Below the pieces are notes generated by a model that had not been told where the DNA came from, did not search any database, and saw nothing but the letters and a program-made list of their open reading frames with translations. The position numbers were made by a program, and so were the translations under genes. This document shows, piece after piece, positions 10,071 to 18,474 of a stretch of DNA of 64,000 nt. The DNA lies in the NCBI RefSeq assembly GCF_004551525.1, contig NZ_SATR01000014.1:57917-121916 (forward strand), read 5' to 3'. Position 1 is the stretch's first letter. Every line of letters begins with the position of its first letter. Source of the DNA: Vibrio ouci. GTDB lineage: Bacteria; Pseudomonadota; Gammaproteobacteria; Enterobacterales; Vibrionaceae.

Positions 10071-10161
10071 GATCTCACATGAGATAAATGACGGGAAATA
10101 CCACGTTGCATATATTTCGCTTACTGGCAATCTACACCAGTAAGTGAAATTCTTTCGGCCT

Positions 10162-11442
10162 TTAGTTAATCATAGCACCTTGTGCAACCCACGCTCCAAT
10201 AAGCGTACGCTCGTCTTCGGTCATTTGAGTCATGTTGCCTAACGGCATGTATTTGGTGGTCACAGTTTGCGCAATACGTGGGCTATTTGCTTTAATTTCC
10301 TGTGGGGTATCCAAGATCACTCCAGCCGGCGCAGCAGCAAAAGACGCGTGGGTTGGCGTCGCTGAATGGCACACTGAGCAGCGCTCCTGAATCACCTGAT
10401 TAATAATGGTAAAGTTCACTCCACCGTCAGCTGGTTGCTCAGAGGCATTCGCCGCTTGAACGTTGTCCGTAGAAACCGCCTCTGTCGATTTCGCAGTAGA
10501 CGTTTCAACCGCGACTGGCGCTTTCGCAACTGGCGCTGCTGGTCTGTTAGCATACGGTGAGGTCACAAAAGCTAGCGTAATCATACCCAGTGCTGCCACT
10601 GGAATCGTCCAAGCAAATTTCTGGCTGCCGTGGCGAGTATTAAAGTAGTGGCGAACCAAGATACTAAAGATCGCAAGGCCAGCAAGAATTGCCCAGTTAT
10701 ATTCTGAACCATAAGTGCTTGGGAAGTGGTTACTGATCATAATGAACAGCACGGGTAGCGTCAGGTAGTTGTTGTGACGAGAGCGCAGCAACCCTTTCGC
10801 TGGTAGCGCTGGATCAGGTTCACGACCTTCTTCAATCGCACTGACCAAGTTACGCTGCGCAGGCATGATCACTCGGAATACGTTACCGACCATGATGGTA
10901 CCGATAATAGCACCGACATGAATGTAAGCACCACGGCCACTAAACACTTGAGACAGACCATAAGTTGCGCCTACTAACAGTACGAATAGCACCGCACCTA
11001 ATAGCATTGGCGTCTTGCCTAATGGCGAGTCACACAATAGGTCGTAGATAAACCAGCCTGCAACCAAGGCACCAATACCAATCGCAATAGCTGTGCTCGG
11101 CTCCATACCTGAACCAGGCGCAATCAAGTAAATCTCAGCGTTGAGGTAGTAAACCACACCCAGTAGCAGTACACCGGTGATCCAAGTGAAATATGCTTCC
11201 CACTTAAACCAATGTAGGTGTTCTGGCATTTCTGGCGGCGCAAGTTTGTACTTCTCTAGGTGATAAATACCACCACCGTGAATCGCCCAAAGATCGCCCG
11301 ATAGGCCCGTTTTTGGATTGACACGATTCAAGTTGTTTTCTAGCCAAACAAAGTAAAACGAAGCACCAATCCATGCGATGCCAACTATCATGTGAACCCA
11401 GCGAATCGCTAAGTTCAACCACTCCGTGATATGTGGATCCAT
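10162..11442 (-). CDS. puuD: Membrane-bound urate hydroxylase with C-terminal cytochrome c (PuuD)
   Basis: This 426-residue protein oxidises urate to 5-hydroxyisourate, passing electrons toward the respiratory chain instead of making hydrogen peroxide as soluble uricase does. The N-terminal two thirds form a multi-helix membrane domain beginning 'WLNLAIRWVHMIVGIAWIGASFYFVWLENNL', which is typical of PuuD. An Ala/Thr/Pro-rich linker (about residues 300-340) leads to a cytochrome c domain with the haem motif CSVCH at 355-359 and a likely axial Met in 'KYMPLGNM'. A good AAGGA site precedes the ATG. It is last in the minus-strand operon puuE-uraD-alc-allA-puuD and carries out the first committed step. 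Confidence 0.93.
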   Translation of the reverse strand: MDPHITEWLNLAIRWVHMIVGIAWIGASFYFVWLENNLNRVNPKTGLSGDLWAIHGGGIYHLEKYKLAPPEMPEHLHWFKWEAYFTWITGVLLLGVVYYLNAEIYLIAPGSGMEPSTAIAIGIGALVAGWFIYDLLCDSPLGKTPMLLGAVLFVLLVGATYGLSQVFSGRGAYIHVGAIIGTIMVGNVFRVIMPAQRNLVSAIEEGREPDPALPAKGLLRSRHNNYLTLPVLFIMISNHFPSTYGSEYNWAILAGLAIFSILVRHYFNTRHGSQKFAWTIPVAALGMITLAFVTSPYANRPAAPVAKAPVAVETSTAKSTEAVSTDNVQAANASEQPADGGVNFTIINQVIQERCSVCHSATPTHASFAAAPAGVILDTPQEIKANSPRIAQTVTTKYMPLGNMTQMTEDERTLIGAWVAQGAMIN

Positions 11443-11465
11443 AATAAATTCCTTCTTACAGCACT

Positions 11466-12017
11466 CTACTCAGAGAGCATTACTTCCTGTCTGTTACTCG
11501 CCGGAATATCTTCTAAGTGTAGTGAAACCAAATCGGCTTCAAAGAAGACTTCATCACAGTTATGCCCCTCTCCACCTCGGTCAACGATCAGGAACTGGTC
11601 TTGATCGATCAACGCAAGTACTGGGTGGTGCCAAACGCCTTTGTGGTAATTAACACCTTGGCGGCCGTTGCTATAAAACGCGCGGCAATTTTGCAGTGAT
11701 GGGTTGTCTCCTTTGGGAGCAACAACAATGAGATACGGTTGACCAAGCAATGGAACAAATGCCTGTGACCCTAGTGGATGACGTTCTAGCATTGAAATCG
11801 TTAACGGGTAGCTAAGCGGTGTTGCTTGAAAGATACTGATGATGGCTTCACCACCTTGATCTTGCACATCCGTCTTGGCCAGCTTGTGATAACGACGAGT
11901 CGAGCCATTGTTGATCATGAAGTAGTCACTGTTATCGACTTCAATCACATCACCAAACTCAGCAAAAGCTTGTTTGGTTAAGGGTTCGATTGCTAAACGG
12001 CGAATTCCATTGCTCAT
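11466..12017 (-). CDS. allA: Ureidoglycolate lyase
   Basis: This 183-residue protein matches the ureidoglycolate lyase family. It has an N-terminal 'IEPLTKQAFAEFGDVIEVD', a central 'ISMLERHPLGSQAFVPL' block and 'GVNYHKGVWHHPVLAL', and cupin-like character throughout. It splits ureidoglycolate to glyoxylate and urea, the last step of the pathway encoded here. A strong purine-rich ribosome site (GAGGGGAAG) precedes ATG. It is separated from alc by 14 bases and from puuD by 23, consistent with one transcript. No urease or glyoxylate-using gene is visible in the window. Confidence 0.92.
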   Translation of the reverse strand: MSNGIRRLAIEPLTKQAFAEFGDVIEVDNSDYFMINNGSTRRYHKLAKTDVQDQGGEAIISIFQATPLSYPLTISMLERHPLGSQAFVPLLGQPYLIVVAPKGDNPSLQNCRAFYSNGRQGVNYHKGVWHHPVLALIDQDQFLIVDRGGEGHNCDEVFFEADLVSLHLEDIPASNRQEVMLSE

Positions 12018-12031
12018 AATCTTCCCCTCGC

Positions 12032-13018
12032 TTATTTCGCTTTAGTGCCAAACAAACGCAGACGGCTAATACCACCATCAGGGAAAATATTCAGGCGCAC
12101 GTGAGTCACTGCACCTAGGTCATTAACCTCTGAGGTGAACTCATGAATATCGTGTGCTTTGAGTTTTTGCGCGGGTAGTAGTTCACGCCAGAACAAGCTT
12201 TGCGTCGCCACCTGATCGTCTGTACCACCTTTCACATACGCTGCCTGAATTGAACAGCTGTCTGGGAAGTTGCCTTTAAAGTGCGCGGTATCAACCACGA
12301 CGCGATCAACGTTACCTGCGTTACCAAGCGCAACAATCACCCAGTCATTACCTGGAGTACGGCGACGTGCGGTTTCCCAACCATCACCCATGTTCTCACC
12401 ACGGCCAGGACCAAGGATGTTTGATTTGTTGCCGTAGTGCTCATCACTACATGCCAGTGCACGACCACCATTTTCAACCGCTGCAAGGTCTACTTGCTGT
12501 TGTGGGTCTACGCGATCCCAATCCACACTCGGGCGACCGTAAACACGTAGACGTGCCACACCACCATCAGGGTAGATATTTAGACGTAAGTGAGTGAATA
12601 CTTCTTCACTAGCAATTTCTTCTAGATGATGATGGTCACCTTGAAGGCTCATTGATGGCAGGATCTCTTGCCACTCTGTCGCATCCGTTGGGTCACCGTC
12701 TGGTGAATAACACGCATCGATTGACGCTGACGGTGGGAAGTTACCCGTAAAGAAAGAGGTGTCGATATCAACGCCAGCAATCGTTCCAGCTAAGCCAAGG
12801 CGAATTACGCAGTAGTCGTAGCCTTCACCACGCTTACGGCGACTTTCCCAGCCATCCATCCATTTGCCGTTATCATCGTATAAATCGTCTTTCCACTCTG
12901 GCGCTTCACGGCGCAGTAGGCGGCTTTTATCAGCAAAGAAATCGTCAGTAGCGTAGATAGCTTCTGCGCCTAGTTTATCGTCAGCAAGATTAATGTATTG
13001 TTCAAAGTCTAAGGACAT
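12032..13018 (-). CDS. alc: Allantoicase
   Basis: This 328-residue protein has the two tandem allantoicase repeats. The first runs through '[22 protein letters not shown]...[15 protein letters not shown]' and the second through '[22 protein letters not shown]...[23 protein letters not shown]'. Each repeat ends with a '[20 protein letters not shown]'-type strand block. It hydrolyses allantoate to ureidoglycolate and urea. The ribosome site AAGGAA precedes ATG. It lies between uraD and allA. The roughly 125-base gap on its upstream side is the largest in the operon and could hold a second promoter, but none stands out. Confidence 0.94.
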   Translation of the reverse strand: MSLDFEQYINLADDKLGAEAIYATDDFFADKSRLLRREAPEWKDDLYDDNGKWMDGWESRRKRGEGYDYCVIRLGLAGTIAGVDIDTSFFTGNFPPSASIDACYSPDGDPTDATEWQEILPSMSLQGDHHHLEEIASEEVFTHLRLNIYPDGGVARLRVYGRPSVDWDRVDPQQQVDLAAVENGGRALACSDEHYGNKSNILGPGRGENMGDGWETARRRTPGNDWVIVALGNAGNVDRVVVDTAHFKGNFPDSCSIQAAYVKGGTDDQVATQSLFWRELLPAQKLKAHDIHEFTSEVNDLGAVTHVRLNIFPDGGISRLRLFGTKAK

Positions 13019-13143
13019 TTCCTTTATCCTTCCAATTATTCAAAAATAGGTTAATGAGTAAGCTCTTATCGAGCGCCATATCCTTTATTTCGGATATCAA
13101 CACCGGTTAGGTGTTAGAACGAGATAGTCGACCTCTCCGTGAC

Positions 13144-13659
13144 TTACATATCTCGTAAGCGAAACAGTGCAATCTTGTTGATTTCCTGAATCGCAGTAGC
13201 AAACTCAGTGTCACTATCATTGCCTAATCGCTTCTCGAACGACTCAAGAATTTGGTAACGATTGGCCCCTTTCACTGCCATGATGAAGGGAAAGTTGAAG
13301 CGTTGTTTGTAACTGTCGTTGTACGAAGTGAATTTTTTAAACTCTTCAGCGCTGCACTGATCAATACCAGCACCAGCCTGTTCAGCAGTCGATGCCGCTG
13401 TGAGTTCACCATTGATTGCTGCTCGACCTGCTAAATCAGGGTGAGCATTAATAAGTGCAAGTTGCTTTGCTTTTTCTGCATCCAGCAGCGCTTCCGCCAT
13501 TCTCAGATGCAAATTCGCAACTAAATTGTCTTGGTCGCTAAGCCCTTGATCGTAGACAGATTCTGCTACCCATGGGCTATGCTCATACACATCACCAAAG
13601 TGAGAGACAAATTCCGAACGTGCCATCTGTGATGGTGTGCAAAAACGAAATTCAGTCAT
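13144..13659 (-). CDS. uraD: OHCU decarboxylase (UraD)
   Basis: This is a 171-residue 2-oxo-4-hydroxy-4-carboxy-5-ureidoimidazoline decarboxylase that sets the stereochemistry of (S)-allantoin. ATG at 13659 is chosen because it has GGAG about seven bases upstream and begins the family sequence 'MTEFRFCTPSQM'. The open frame extends 28 codons further into puuE. The family motif 'LINAHPDLAGRAAINGELT' and the following 'SAEEFKKFTSYNDSYKQRFNFPFIMAVKG' block are present. Only one base separates the puuE stop from this start, so translation is likely coupled. Confidence 0.93.
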   Translation of the reverse strand: MTEFRFCTPSQMARSEFVSHFGDVYEHSPWVAESVYDQGLSDQDNLVANLHLRMAEALLDAEKAKQLALINAHPDLAGRAAINGELTAASTAEQAGAGIDQCSAEEFKKFTSYNDSYKQRFNFPFIMAVKGANRYQILESFEKRLGNDSDTEFATAIQEINKIALFRLRDM

Positions 13660-13660
13660 A

Positions 13661-14584
13661 TTATTTCTCCTCTTGTGGTGTGTATGGGTGGTTCTCGTGC
13701 CAGTGACGAGCGATATCAACACGGCGACATAGCCAAACATCATCGTGCTGTTTTACGTAATCTAAAAAGCGTTTCAGTGAGGCGATACGCCCCGGGCGAC
13801 CAATCAAACGGCAGTGCAAACCGACTGACATCATTTTTGGCGCTGTTTCACCTTCGGCATAAAGCGTATCGAAGGTATCTTTAAGGTATTGATAGAACTG
13901 CTCACCGGAGTTAAAGCCTTGTACCGTAGCAAAACGCATGTCATTAACGTCCAGGGTGTAAGGGATCACCAACTGTGGCTGACCCGTTTCGGTGTGCCAA
14001 TAAGGCAAGTCATCATCGTAGGCATCCGAGTCGTAAAGAAAGCCACCTTCTTCAGCAACAATGCGACGGGTATTCGGGCCAGTACGACCTGTGTACCAGC
14101 CTAAAGGTCGTTCACCGGTGATATCTTTGATGATCTCTATCGCTTTCATCATATGGTCACGCTCTTGTGACTCATCCATATATTGGTAATCGATCCAGCG
14201 ATAACCATGGCTACAGATCTCATGGCCGGCTTGTACCATCGCTTTTGCAACGTCTGGGTGACGCTCAATTGCCATCGCTACAGCAAAAACAGTCAGAGGA
14301 ATTTCATACTCATCAAACAGTTTTAAAACTCGCCACACACCTGCGCGGCTACCATATTCATAGATAGATTCCATGCTGATGTGACGCTCACCTTTAATAG
14401 GCTGTGCGGCTGGAATCTCAGATAGAAAGGCTTCAGACTCTTCATCCCCATGCAGAAGGCAACGTTCTCCGCCCTCTTCATAATTCAATACAAACGACAC
14501 GGCGATACGAGCTCCACCAGGCCATTTAGGGTGAGGAGGATTCGCCCCATAGCCAATTAGATCTCGTGAATAATCCTTATCCAT
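13661..14584 (-). CDS. puuE: Metal-independent allantoinase (PuuE)
   Basis: This 307-residue protein of the polysaccharide-deacetylase fold hydrolyses allantoin to allantoate. PuuE-type signatures are 'DLIGYGANPPHPKWPGGARIAVSFVLNYEEGGE', 'GSRAGVWRVLKLFDEYEIPLTVFAVAMA', 'EICSHGYRWIDYQ' and 'GWYTGRTGPNTRRIV'. This enzyme type is unrelated to the amidohydrolase allantoinase AllB. AAGGAGA precedes the ATG. It is the first gene of the minus-strand operon. The palindrome at 14641-14652 lies 57 bases upstream of its start, in promoter position. Confidence 0.93.
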   Translation of the reverse strand: MDKDYSRDLIGYGANPPHPKWPGGARIAVSFVLNYEEGGERCLLHGDEESEAFLSEIPAAQPIKGERHISMESIYEYGSRAGVWRVLKLFDEYEIPLTVFAVAMAIERHPDVAKAMVQAGHEICSHGYRWIDYQYMDESQERDHMMKAIEIIKDITGERPLGWYTGRTGPNTRRIVAEEGGFLYDSDAYDDDLPYWHTETGQPQLVIPYTLDVNDMRFATVQGFNSGEQFYQYLKDTFDTLYAEGETAPKMMSVGLHCRLIGRPGRIASLKRFLDYVKQHDDVWLCRRVDIARHWHENHPYTPQEEK

Positions 14585-14640
14585 TCAGGCTCTCCTTAAA
14601 CCAAGACAATTCGTAGCTGTCTTTTTAATTTCATACATTC

Positions 14641-14652
14641 ATTGTATACAAT
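14641..14652. promoter_or_regulatory. Palindromic operator ATTGTATACAAT (puuE side)
   Basis: The sequence ATTGTATACAAT is identical to its own reverse complement. Its TTGTATACAA core recurs at 14875 on the other side of the divergent region. The form resembles operators of GntR-type repressors. No GntR gene lies in the window, so the regulator must be elsewhere if this is right. Confidence 0.6.
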
Positions 14653-14874
14653 AAATTATCTTAATGTAAAGATTTTGTTGTTAAAGTTACTTTATCGATA
14701 CACAACCTTATATTTCATAGACTTAGCCAATAAGCCTTAATCTTTCTCGATTCGCTTGATGTCACACATTTCACTTTTTGCTACTTTTAATAATAACATT
14801 TTTATAACAACGCGCTTTACTATATGGATATTTTGTGTACATATATAGGTATCAAATGCAAAGTTAGAACAACT

Positions 14875-14884
14875 TTGTATACAA
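14875..14884. promoter_or_regulatory. Palindromic operator TTGTATACAA (uraH side)
   Basis: This is a perfect ten-base palindrome 40 bases before the uraH start, identical in core to the site upstream of puuE. Paired sites on both arms suggest one regulator controlling both operons. Confidence 0.6.
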
Positions 14885-14924
14885 TAAGAAACCTCAAAAA
14901 TTAGGAGAGCGCTTAGCGCTATTA

Positions 14925-15284
14925 ATGATTATGGGTAAATTGACAACACACGTATTGGATACAATGCATGGCGTTCCCGGAGCTGACATTCTCGTTGAGT
15001 TGTTTCGCATCGAAGGCGATAGCGTGACAAAAATCAAAACGGTCACCACTAACTTCGATGGACGTACAGACGAGCCAGTGCTTGAAGGTGAGGCATTCAC
15101 AACAGGCAAATACCAATTGGTTTTCCATGTAGCGGACTATTACCGTAAGAGAGATGTCGACCTGGGTGAAGTGCCATTCCTAGATGATGTGGTCATCCGC
15201 TTTGGTCTTGGTGAAGAAGGCGCACATTATCATGTTCCGCTACTTGTTTCTCCATACAGTTTCTCAACGTACCGCGGCAGCTAA
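14925..15284 (+). CDS. uraH: 5-hydroxyisourate hydrolase (transthyretin-like UraH)
   Basis: This 119-residue protein ends in the family signature YRGS and begins with the conserved 'LTTHVLDTMHGVPGADI' segment. It hydrolyses the PuuD product to OHCU, the UraD substrate. There is no signal peptide, so it acts in the cytoplasm. The start is either ATG 14925 or ATG 14931. The only good ribosome site, AGGAG at 14903-14907, is 17 bases from the first ATG, which is too far in linear terms. Between them AGCGC and GCGCT (14908-14920) can form a small hairpin that would shorten the effective spacing. The gene is transcribed away from the puuE operon, toward the permease genes. Confidence 0.93.
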   Translation: MIMGKLTTHVLDTMHGVPGADILVELFRIEGDSVTKIKTVTTNFDGRTDEPVLEGEAFTTGKYQLVFHVADYYRKRDVDLGEVPFLDDVVIRFGLGEEGAHYHVPLLVSPYSFSTYRGS

Positions 15285-15418
15285 AAAGAACTTCTAACAA
15301 CGTCAAACTTAACATTCATCAGGAAAATTGGAGTCTAGGTCGCGAGCCAAAAGAGCCGGCAGCACACTAGAGCGTGGTATTCAATTGAAGAAACACCTAA
15401 ACAAAAGGACTTGCTGAC

Positions 15419-16762
15419 ATGAACGAAAGCAAAGCAGAAGTGCTTAATAACGAAGGTCAATCTGGTGGCCTTTTAGAGCGCTTTTTCAAACTGAAAGCAC
15501 ATGGAACCAGCGTAAAGAATGAAATGATCGGGGGGATCACGACGTTCGCTACAATGGCCTACATCATTTTCGTTAACCCTCAAATCATGGCTGCATCAGG
15601 GATGGACTCAGGTGCGGTATTCGTCGCAACCTGTATTGGTGCCGCGATCGGTTGTTTACTCATGGGTCTTTTTGCGAACTGGCCTGTCGGTCTAGCACCG
15701 GGTATGGGCTTAAACGCGTTCTTCTCATTTACTGTAGTTAGTGAAATGGGTTACAGCTGGGAAGTGGCGTTAGGCGCGGTATTCCTGTCAGGTATCCTCT
15801 TCGTCGGGATGAGCTTTTATAAAGTCCGCCAGTGGATTATTGAGAGTATTCCAGTCAGCTTACGCTACTCGATGACTGCAGGTGTTGGTCTGTTTCTTGG
15901 TCTAATCGGCCTTAAAACGGCTGGTATCGTCGTCGAAAACCCAGCGACATTAGTGTCACTTGGTGACTTCACTAAGCCTGATGCTATGCTAGCTGCAATC
16001 GCGTTTTTGATCATTGCGGTACTCAGCGAGCGTAAAGTGTTTGGCGCTGTGCTTATCGGTATTTTAAGTGTCACGGTTGTTGGCATGATGCTAGGTCTGG
16101 TTCAATACAATGGCTTCTTCGCAGCGCCACCAAGCATTGCCCCAACCTTTATGGCAATGGACATTGCTGGTGCGTTCAACATTTCGATGATCAGTGTGAT
16201 CCTAGCCTTCCTATTCGTTAACATGTTCGATACCGCTGGTACACTGATGGGTGTTGCAGAGCGTGCACATCTAATGAACAAAGAAACGGGTAAAATTGAA
16301 GGGCTTAGCAGGGCGTTAAAAGCAGACTCAATTTCAAGTGTTGCTGGCGCGTGTGTCGGTTGTCCACCAGTAACCAGTTACGTAGAAAGTGCTGCAGGTG
16401 TTGCCGCCGGTGCTCGTACAGGTTTATCAGCCATTGTTGTTGCTGCGCTATTCTTAGCTGCGATTTTCCTATCGCCACTAGCAGGCATGATCCCTGCTTA
16501 CGCGACAGCGGGTGCACTAATTTATGTTGCCTTCGTAATGATGAGCAGTATGCAGCACGTCGATTGGAAAGACTTCACTAATGGCGCTCCTGCTGCAATC
16601 ACTGCACTGATGATGCCATTAACCTTCTCAATCGCGAATGGTATTGCACTAGGCTTTATCACTTACACGGTACTAAAAGTCGCGACCGGCAAGACCAAAG
16701 ATGTATCTATTTCGATGTACATTCTGACTGTTATCTTCGTCGCTAAACTTATCTACATCTAA
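15419..16762 (+). CDS. AzgA-type purine permease (guanine/hypoxanthine)
   Basis: This 447-residue membrane protein has about twelve to fourteen predicted helices. It begins with a soluble leader followed by 'EMIGGITTFATMAYIIFVNPQIMAASGMD', the hallmark of the AzgA branch of NCS2 carriers. Other family blocks include 'FANWPVGLAPGMGLNAFF', 'VNMFDTAGTLMGVAERAHLMN' and 'CVGCPPVTSYVESAAGVAAGARTG'. AzgA relatives import hypoxanthine, guanine or adenine with protons. It lies 134 bases after uraH and has its own terminator, and it probably feeds purine bases toward urate. Confidence 0.9.
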   Translation: MNESKAEVLNNEGQSGGLLERFFKLKAHGTSVKNEMIGGITTFATMAYIIFVNPQIMAASGMDSGAVFVATCIGAAIGCLLMGLFANWPVGLAPGMGLNAFFSFTVVSEMGYSWEVALGAVFLSGILFVGMSFYKVRQWIIESIPVSLRYSMTAGVGLFLGLIGLKTAGIVVENPATLVSLGDFTKPDAMLAAIAFLIIAVLSERKVFGAVLIGILSVTVVGMMLGLVQYNGFFAAPPSIAPTFMAMDIAGAFNISMISVILAFLFVNMFDTAGTLMGVAERAHLMNKETGKIEGLSRALKADSISSVAGACVGCPPVTSYVESAAGVAAGARTGLSAIVVAALFLAAIFLSPLAGMIPAYATAGALIYVAFVMMSSMQHVDWKDFTNGAPAAITALMMPLTFSIANGIALGFITYTVLKVATGKTKDVSISMYILTVIFVAKLIYI

Positions 16763-16782
16763 TCGCTCCAACTTGAAGAAAT

Positions 16783-16812
16783 CTAGCCTGAACGCTTGTT
16801 TAGGCTAGTTTT
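16783..16812 (+). terminator. Rho-independent terminator after the AzgA-type permease
   Basis: CTAGCCT (16783-16789) pairs with AGGCTAG (16802-16808), with three further pairs inside the loop, and is followed by TTTT. It lies about 20 bases past the permease stop. Confidence 0.75.
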
Positions 16813-16907
16813 CTACACCCAAAATTCGAGACCCTACGTAGTTTGTAGAAGTCAATTGCCCAGTCAACGAGAGATAAAACCACTCAAATCTCTCCGAGGT
16901 ATAACCA

Positions 16908-18317
16908 ATGAAACTTCTGTATACACTCAATCAAAGACCGCCTCACGGCATCACTCTACTTCTTGCTCTACAGCACATGCTTGCCTCAATTGGCGGTATT
17001 GTCGCTGTACCACTTATCGTTGGCGCTTCTATTGGACTGCCAAACCAAGAAATCGTCTCTCTTATCAATGCTGCACTGCTGGCCTCTGGTATTGTCACCA
17101 TGGCGCAATGTATTGGTCTTGGCCCGATCGGGATTCGCTTACCTGTGGTAATGGGCTCAAGCTTTGCCTTTTTAGGTGTTGCGATTGCTATCGGCCGCGA
17201 AGGCGGAGTCGCCAGTATTATGGGCTCTGCGCTGGTCGGCTCATTTGTCGTGATTCTTGCCAGCTTCTACATGGACAAAGTGAAAAAGCTCTTTCCAACC
17301 GTGGTCAGCGGCGTGGTCGTCACCTTGATAGGTTTAACCATATTACCTGTCGCCATGAACTGGGTTGGTGACGCACCGGCATCGAGTGAAAACTTTGCCA
17401 CTTTGCCAAAGCTGTTCTTAGCGATTGTGTCACTGGGTATCGTGGTTGCGGTATCGGTCTACTGTAAAGGCGCGGTGGCAGCTTCTGCGATTGTCATTGG
17501 TCTTGCCGGTGGCTACATCGTCGCGCTGTCACTGGGTATGGTTAACCTGGATGACATTACCTCAGCCGCATGGGTTGGTGGGCCAGAACCACTCAAATAT
17601 GGCCTAACTTTTGAAGCCAGTGCCATTGTGAGTATGAGTCTGGTTTACATCGTGGTAATCGCAGAAGCCACTGGTGACTTTATGGCTCTAGCGAATAACT
17701 GTGATAAGAAAATCTCGGGTAAAGACCTACAGCGCGGTCTGTTAGGAGATGGTCTTGGCAGCACCTTGTCATCGATTCTTACCGCAATGCCGCTGGCTTC
17801 CTTTAGTCAAAACGTCGGTATTGTCGGTATCACAGGCGTTGCAAGCCGATACGTTGTGGCAGCAACAGGTGGCCTACTGATCTTAGGCGGCTTGTTCCCT
17901 AAATTAGCTGCTATAGCGGTAACCATTCCAAAGCCAGTGCTTGGCGGTGTCGGTTTCGTCATGTTCGGCATGATTGCTTACGCTGGTATTCGCATGCTGA
18001 TCATGGCAGCAGATACTAAACGCAACGCTTTGGTTATCTGTGTTGGTTTAGCATCAGGTCTGGCAGTGACATTCGAGCCTCGTTTATTGCAACACTTACC
18101 TCATGATATCGCTAACTTCCTCCACTCAGGCATTACGACAGGTACAATTGTGACGGTGATTCTGCACCAACTGTTACCTAAATCGAGCAACCAAGAAGTG
18201 CGCGAAGCCTTAACGGAAAGCAAAGACCAATTTGAAGAGAAAATCATCCGTAAATCGGATAACGAAGAGCAAACTGAAGCCGTTCAAAGCAAACTTGAAG
18301 CGAAAACCAGCGATTAG
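16908..18317 (+). CDS. NCS2 xanthine/urate permease
   Basis: This 469-residue carrier belongs to the nucleobase-ascorbate branch of NCS2, distinct from the AzgA-type gene before it. Signatures are 'LALQHMLASIGGIVAVPLIVGASIGL', 'QCIGLGPIGIRLPVVMGSSFAF' and 'PLASFSQNVGIVGITGVASRYVV', the last being the substrate-site helix region. Members carry xanthine, urate or uracil. Given the neighbours, urate or xanthine is most likely, which is an inference. A charged C-terminal tail of about 40 residues is predicted to be cytoplasmic. It is followed by a ten-pair stem-loop and then the 8-oxoguanine deaminase gene. Confidence 0.9.
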   Translation: MKLLYTLNQRPPHGITLLLALQHMLASIGGIVAVPLIVGASIGLPNQEIVSLINAALLASGIVTMAQCIGLGPIGIRLPVVMGSSFAFLGVAIAIGREGGVASIMGSALVGSFVVILASFYMDKVKKLFPTVVSGVVVTLIGLTILPVAMNWVGDAPASSENFATLPKLFLAIVSLGIVVAVSVYCKGAVAASAIVIGLAGGYIVALSLGMVNLDDITSAAWVGGPEPLKYGLTFEASAIVSMSLVYIVVIAEATGDFMALANNCDKKISGKDLQRGLLGDGLGSTLSSILTAMPLASFSQNVGIVGITGVASRYVVAATGGLLILGGLFPKLAAIAVTIPKPVLGGVGFVMFGMIAYAGIRMLIMAADTKRNALVICVGLASGLAVTFEPRLLQHLPHDIANFLHSGITTGTIVTVILHQLLPKSSNQEVREALTESKDQFEEKIIRKSDNEEQTEAVQSKLEAKTSD

Positions 18318-18338
18318 TAATAACGCAAAAGGAGACAT

Positions 18339-18375
18339 AAGCTCTGTTACCACCTGTCACCAAGAACAGAGCTTT
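18339..18375 (+). terminator. Stem-loop after the NCS2 permease
   Basis: AAGCTCTGTT (18339-18348) pairs perfectly with AACAGAGCTT (18365-18374) around a 16-base loop. Only three T's follow, so it is a weak terminator or an mRNA-stabilising structure in the 157-base gap before the deaminase. Confidence 0.5.
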
Positions 18376-18474
18376 GACACAATAACCCCGCTAGCGATGA
18401 CTAGCCTTACTTTCAACTAAAACGTTTAAGACCCTCTCCCCTGAAATGGCTGAGATGGCTAAGGACTATTATGA

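Larger units (their letters stand above)
14585..14924. promoter_or_regulatory. Divergent promoter region of the purine catabolic genes
   Basis: This is a 340-base AT-rich stretch between the puuE operon (-) and uraH (+). It contains a perfect 12-base palindrome next to puuE (14641-14652) and a 10-base palindrome with the same core near uraH (14875-14884). A degenerate third copy, TTGTGTACAT, lies at 14833-14842. No coding potential was seen. Confidence 0.65.

Noticed and set aside
18450..18470. A GGCTGAGAT-like stretch resembling part of a thiamine pyrophosphate riboswitch before the deaminase gene
   Set aside because: The second conserved part (ACCTGA-type block) and the helices are missing, and the gene has no link to thiamine.
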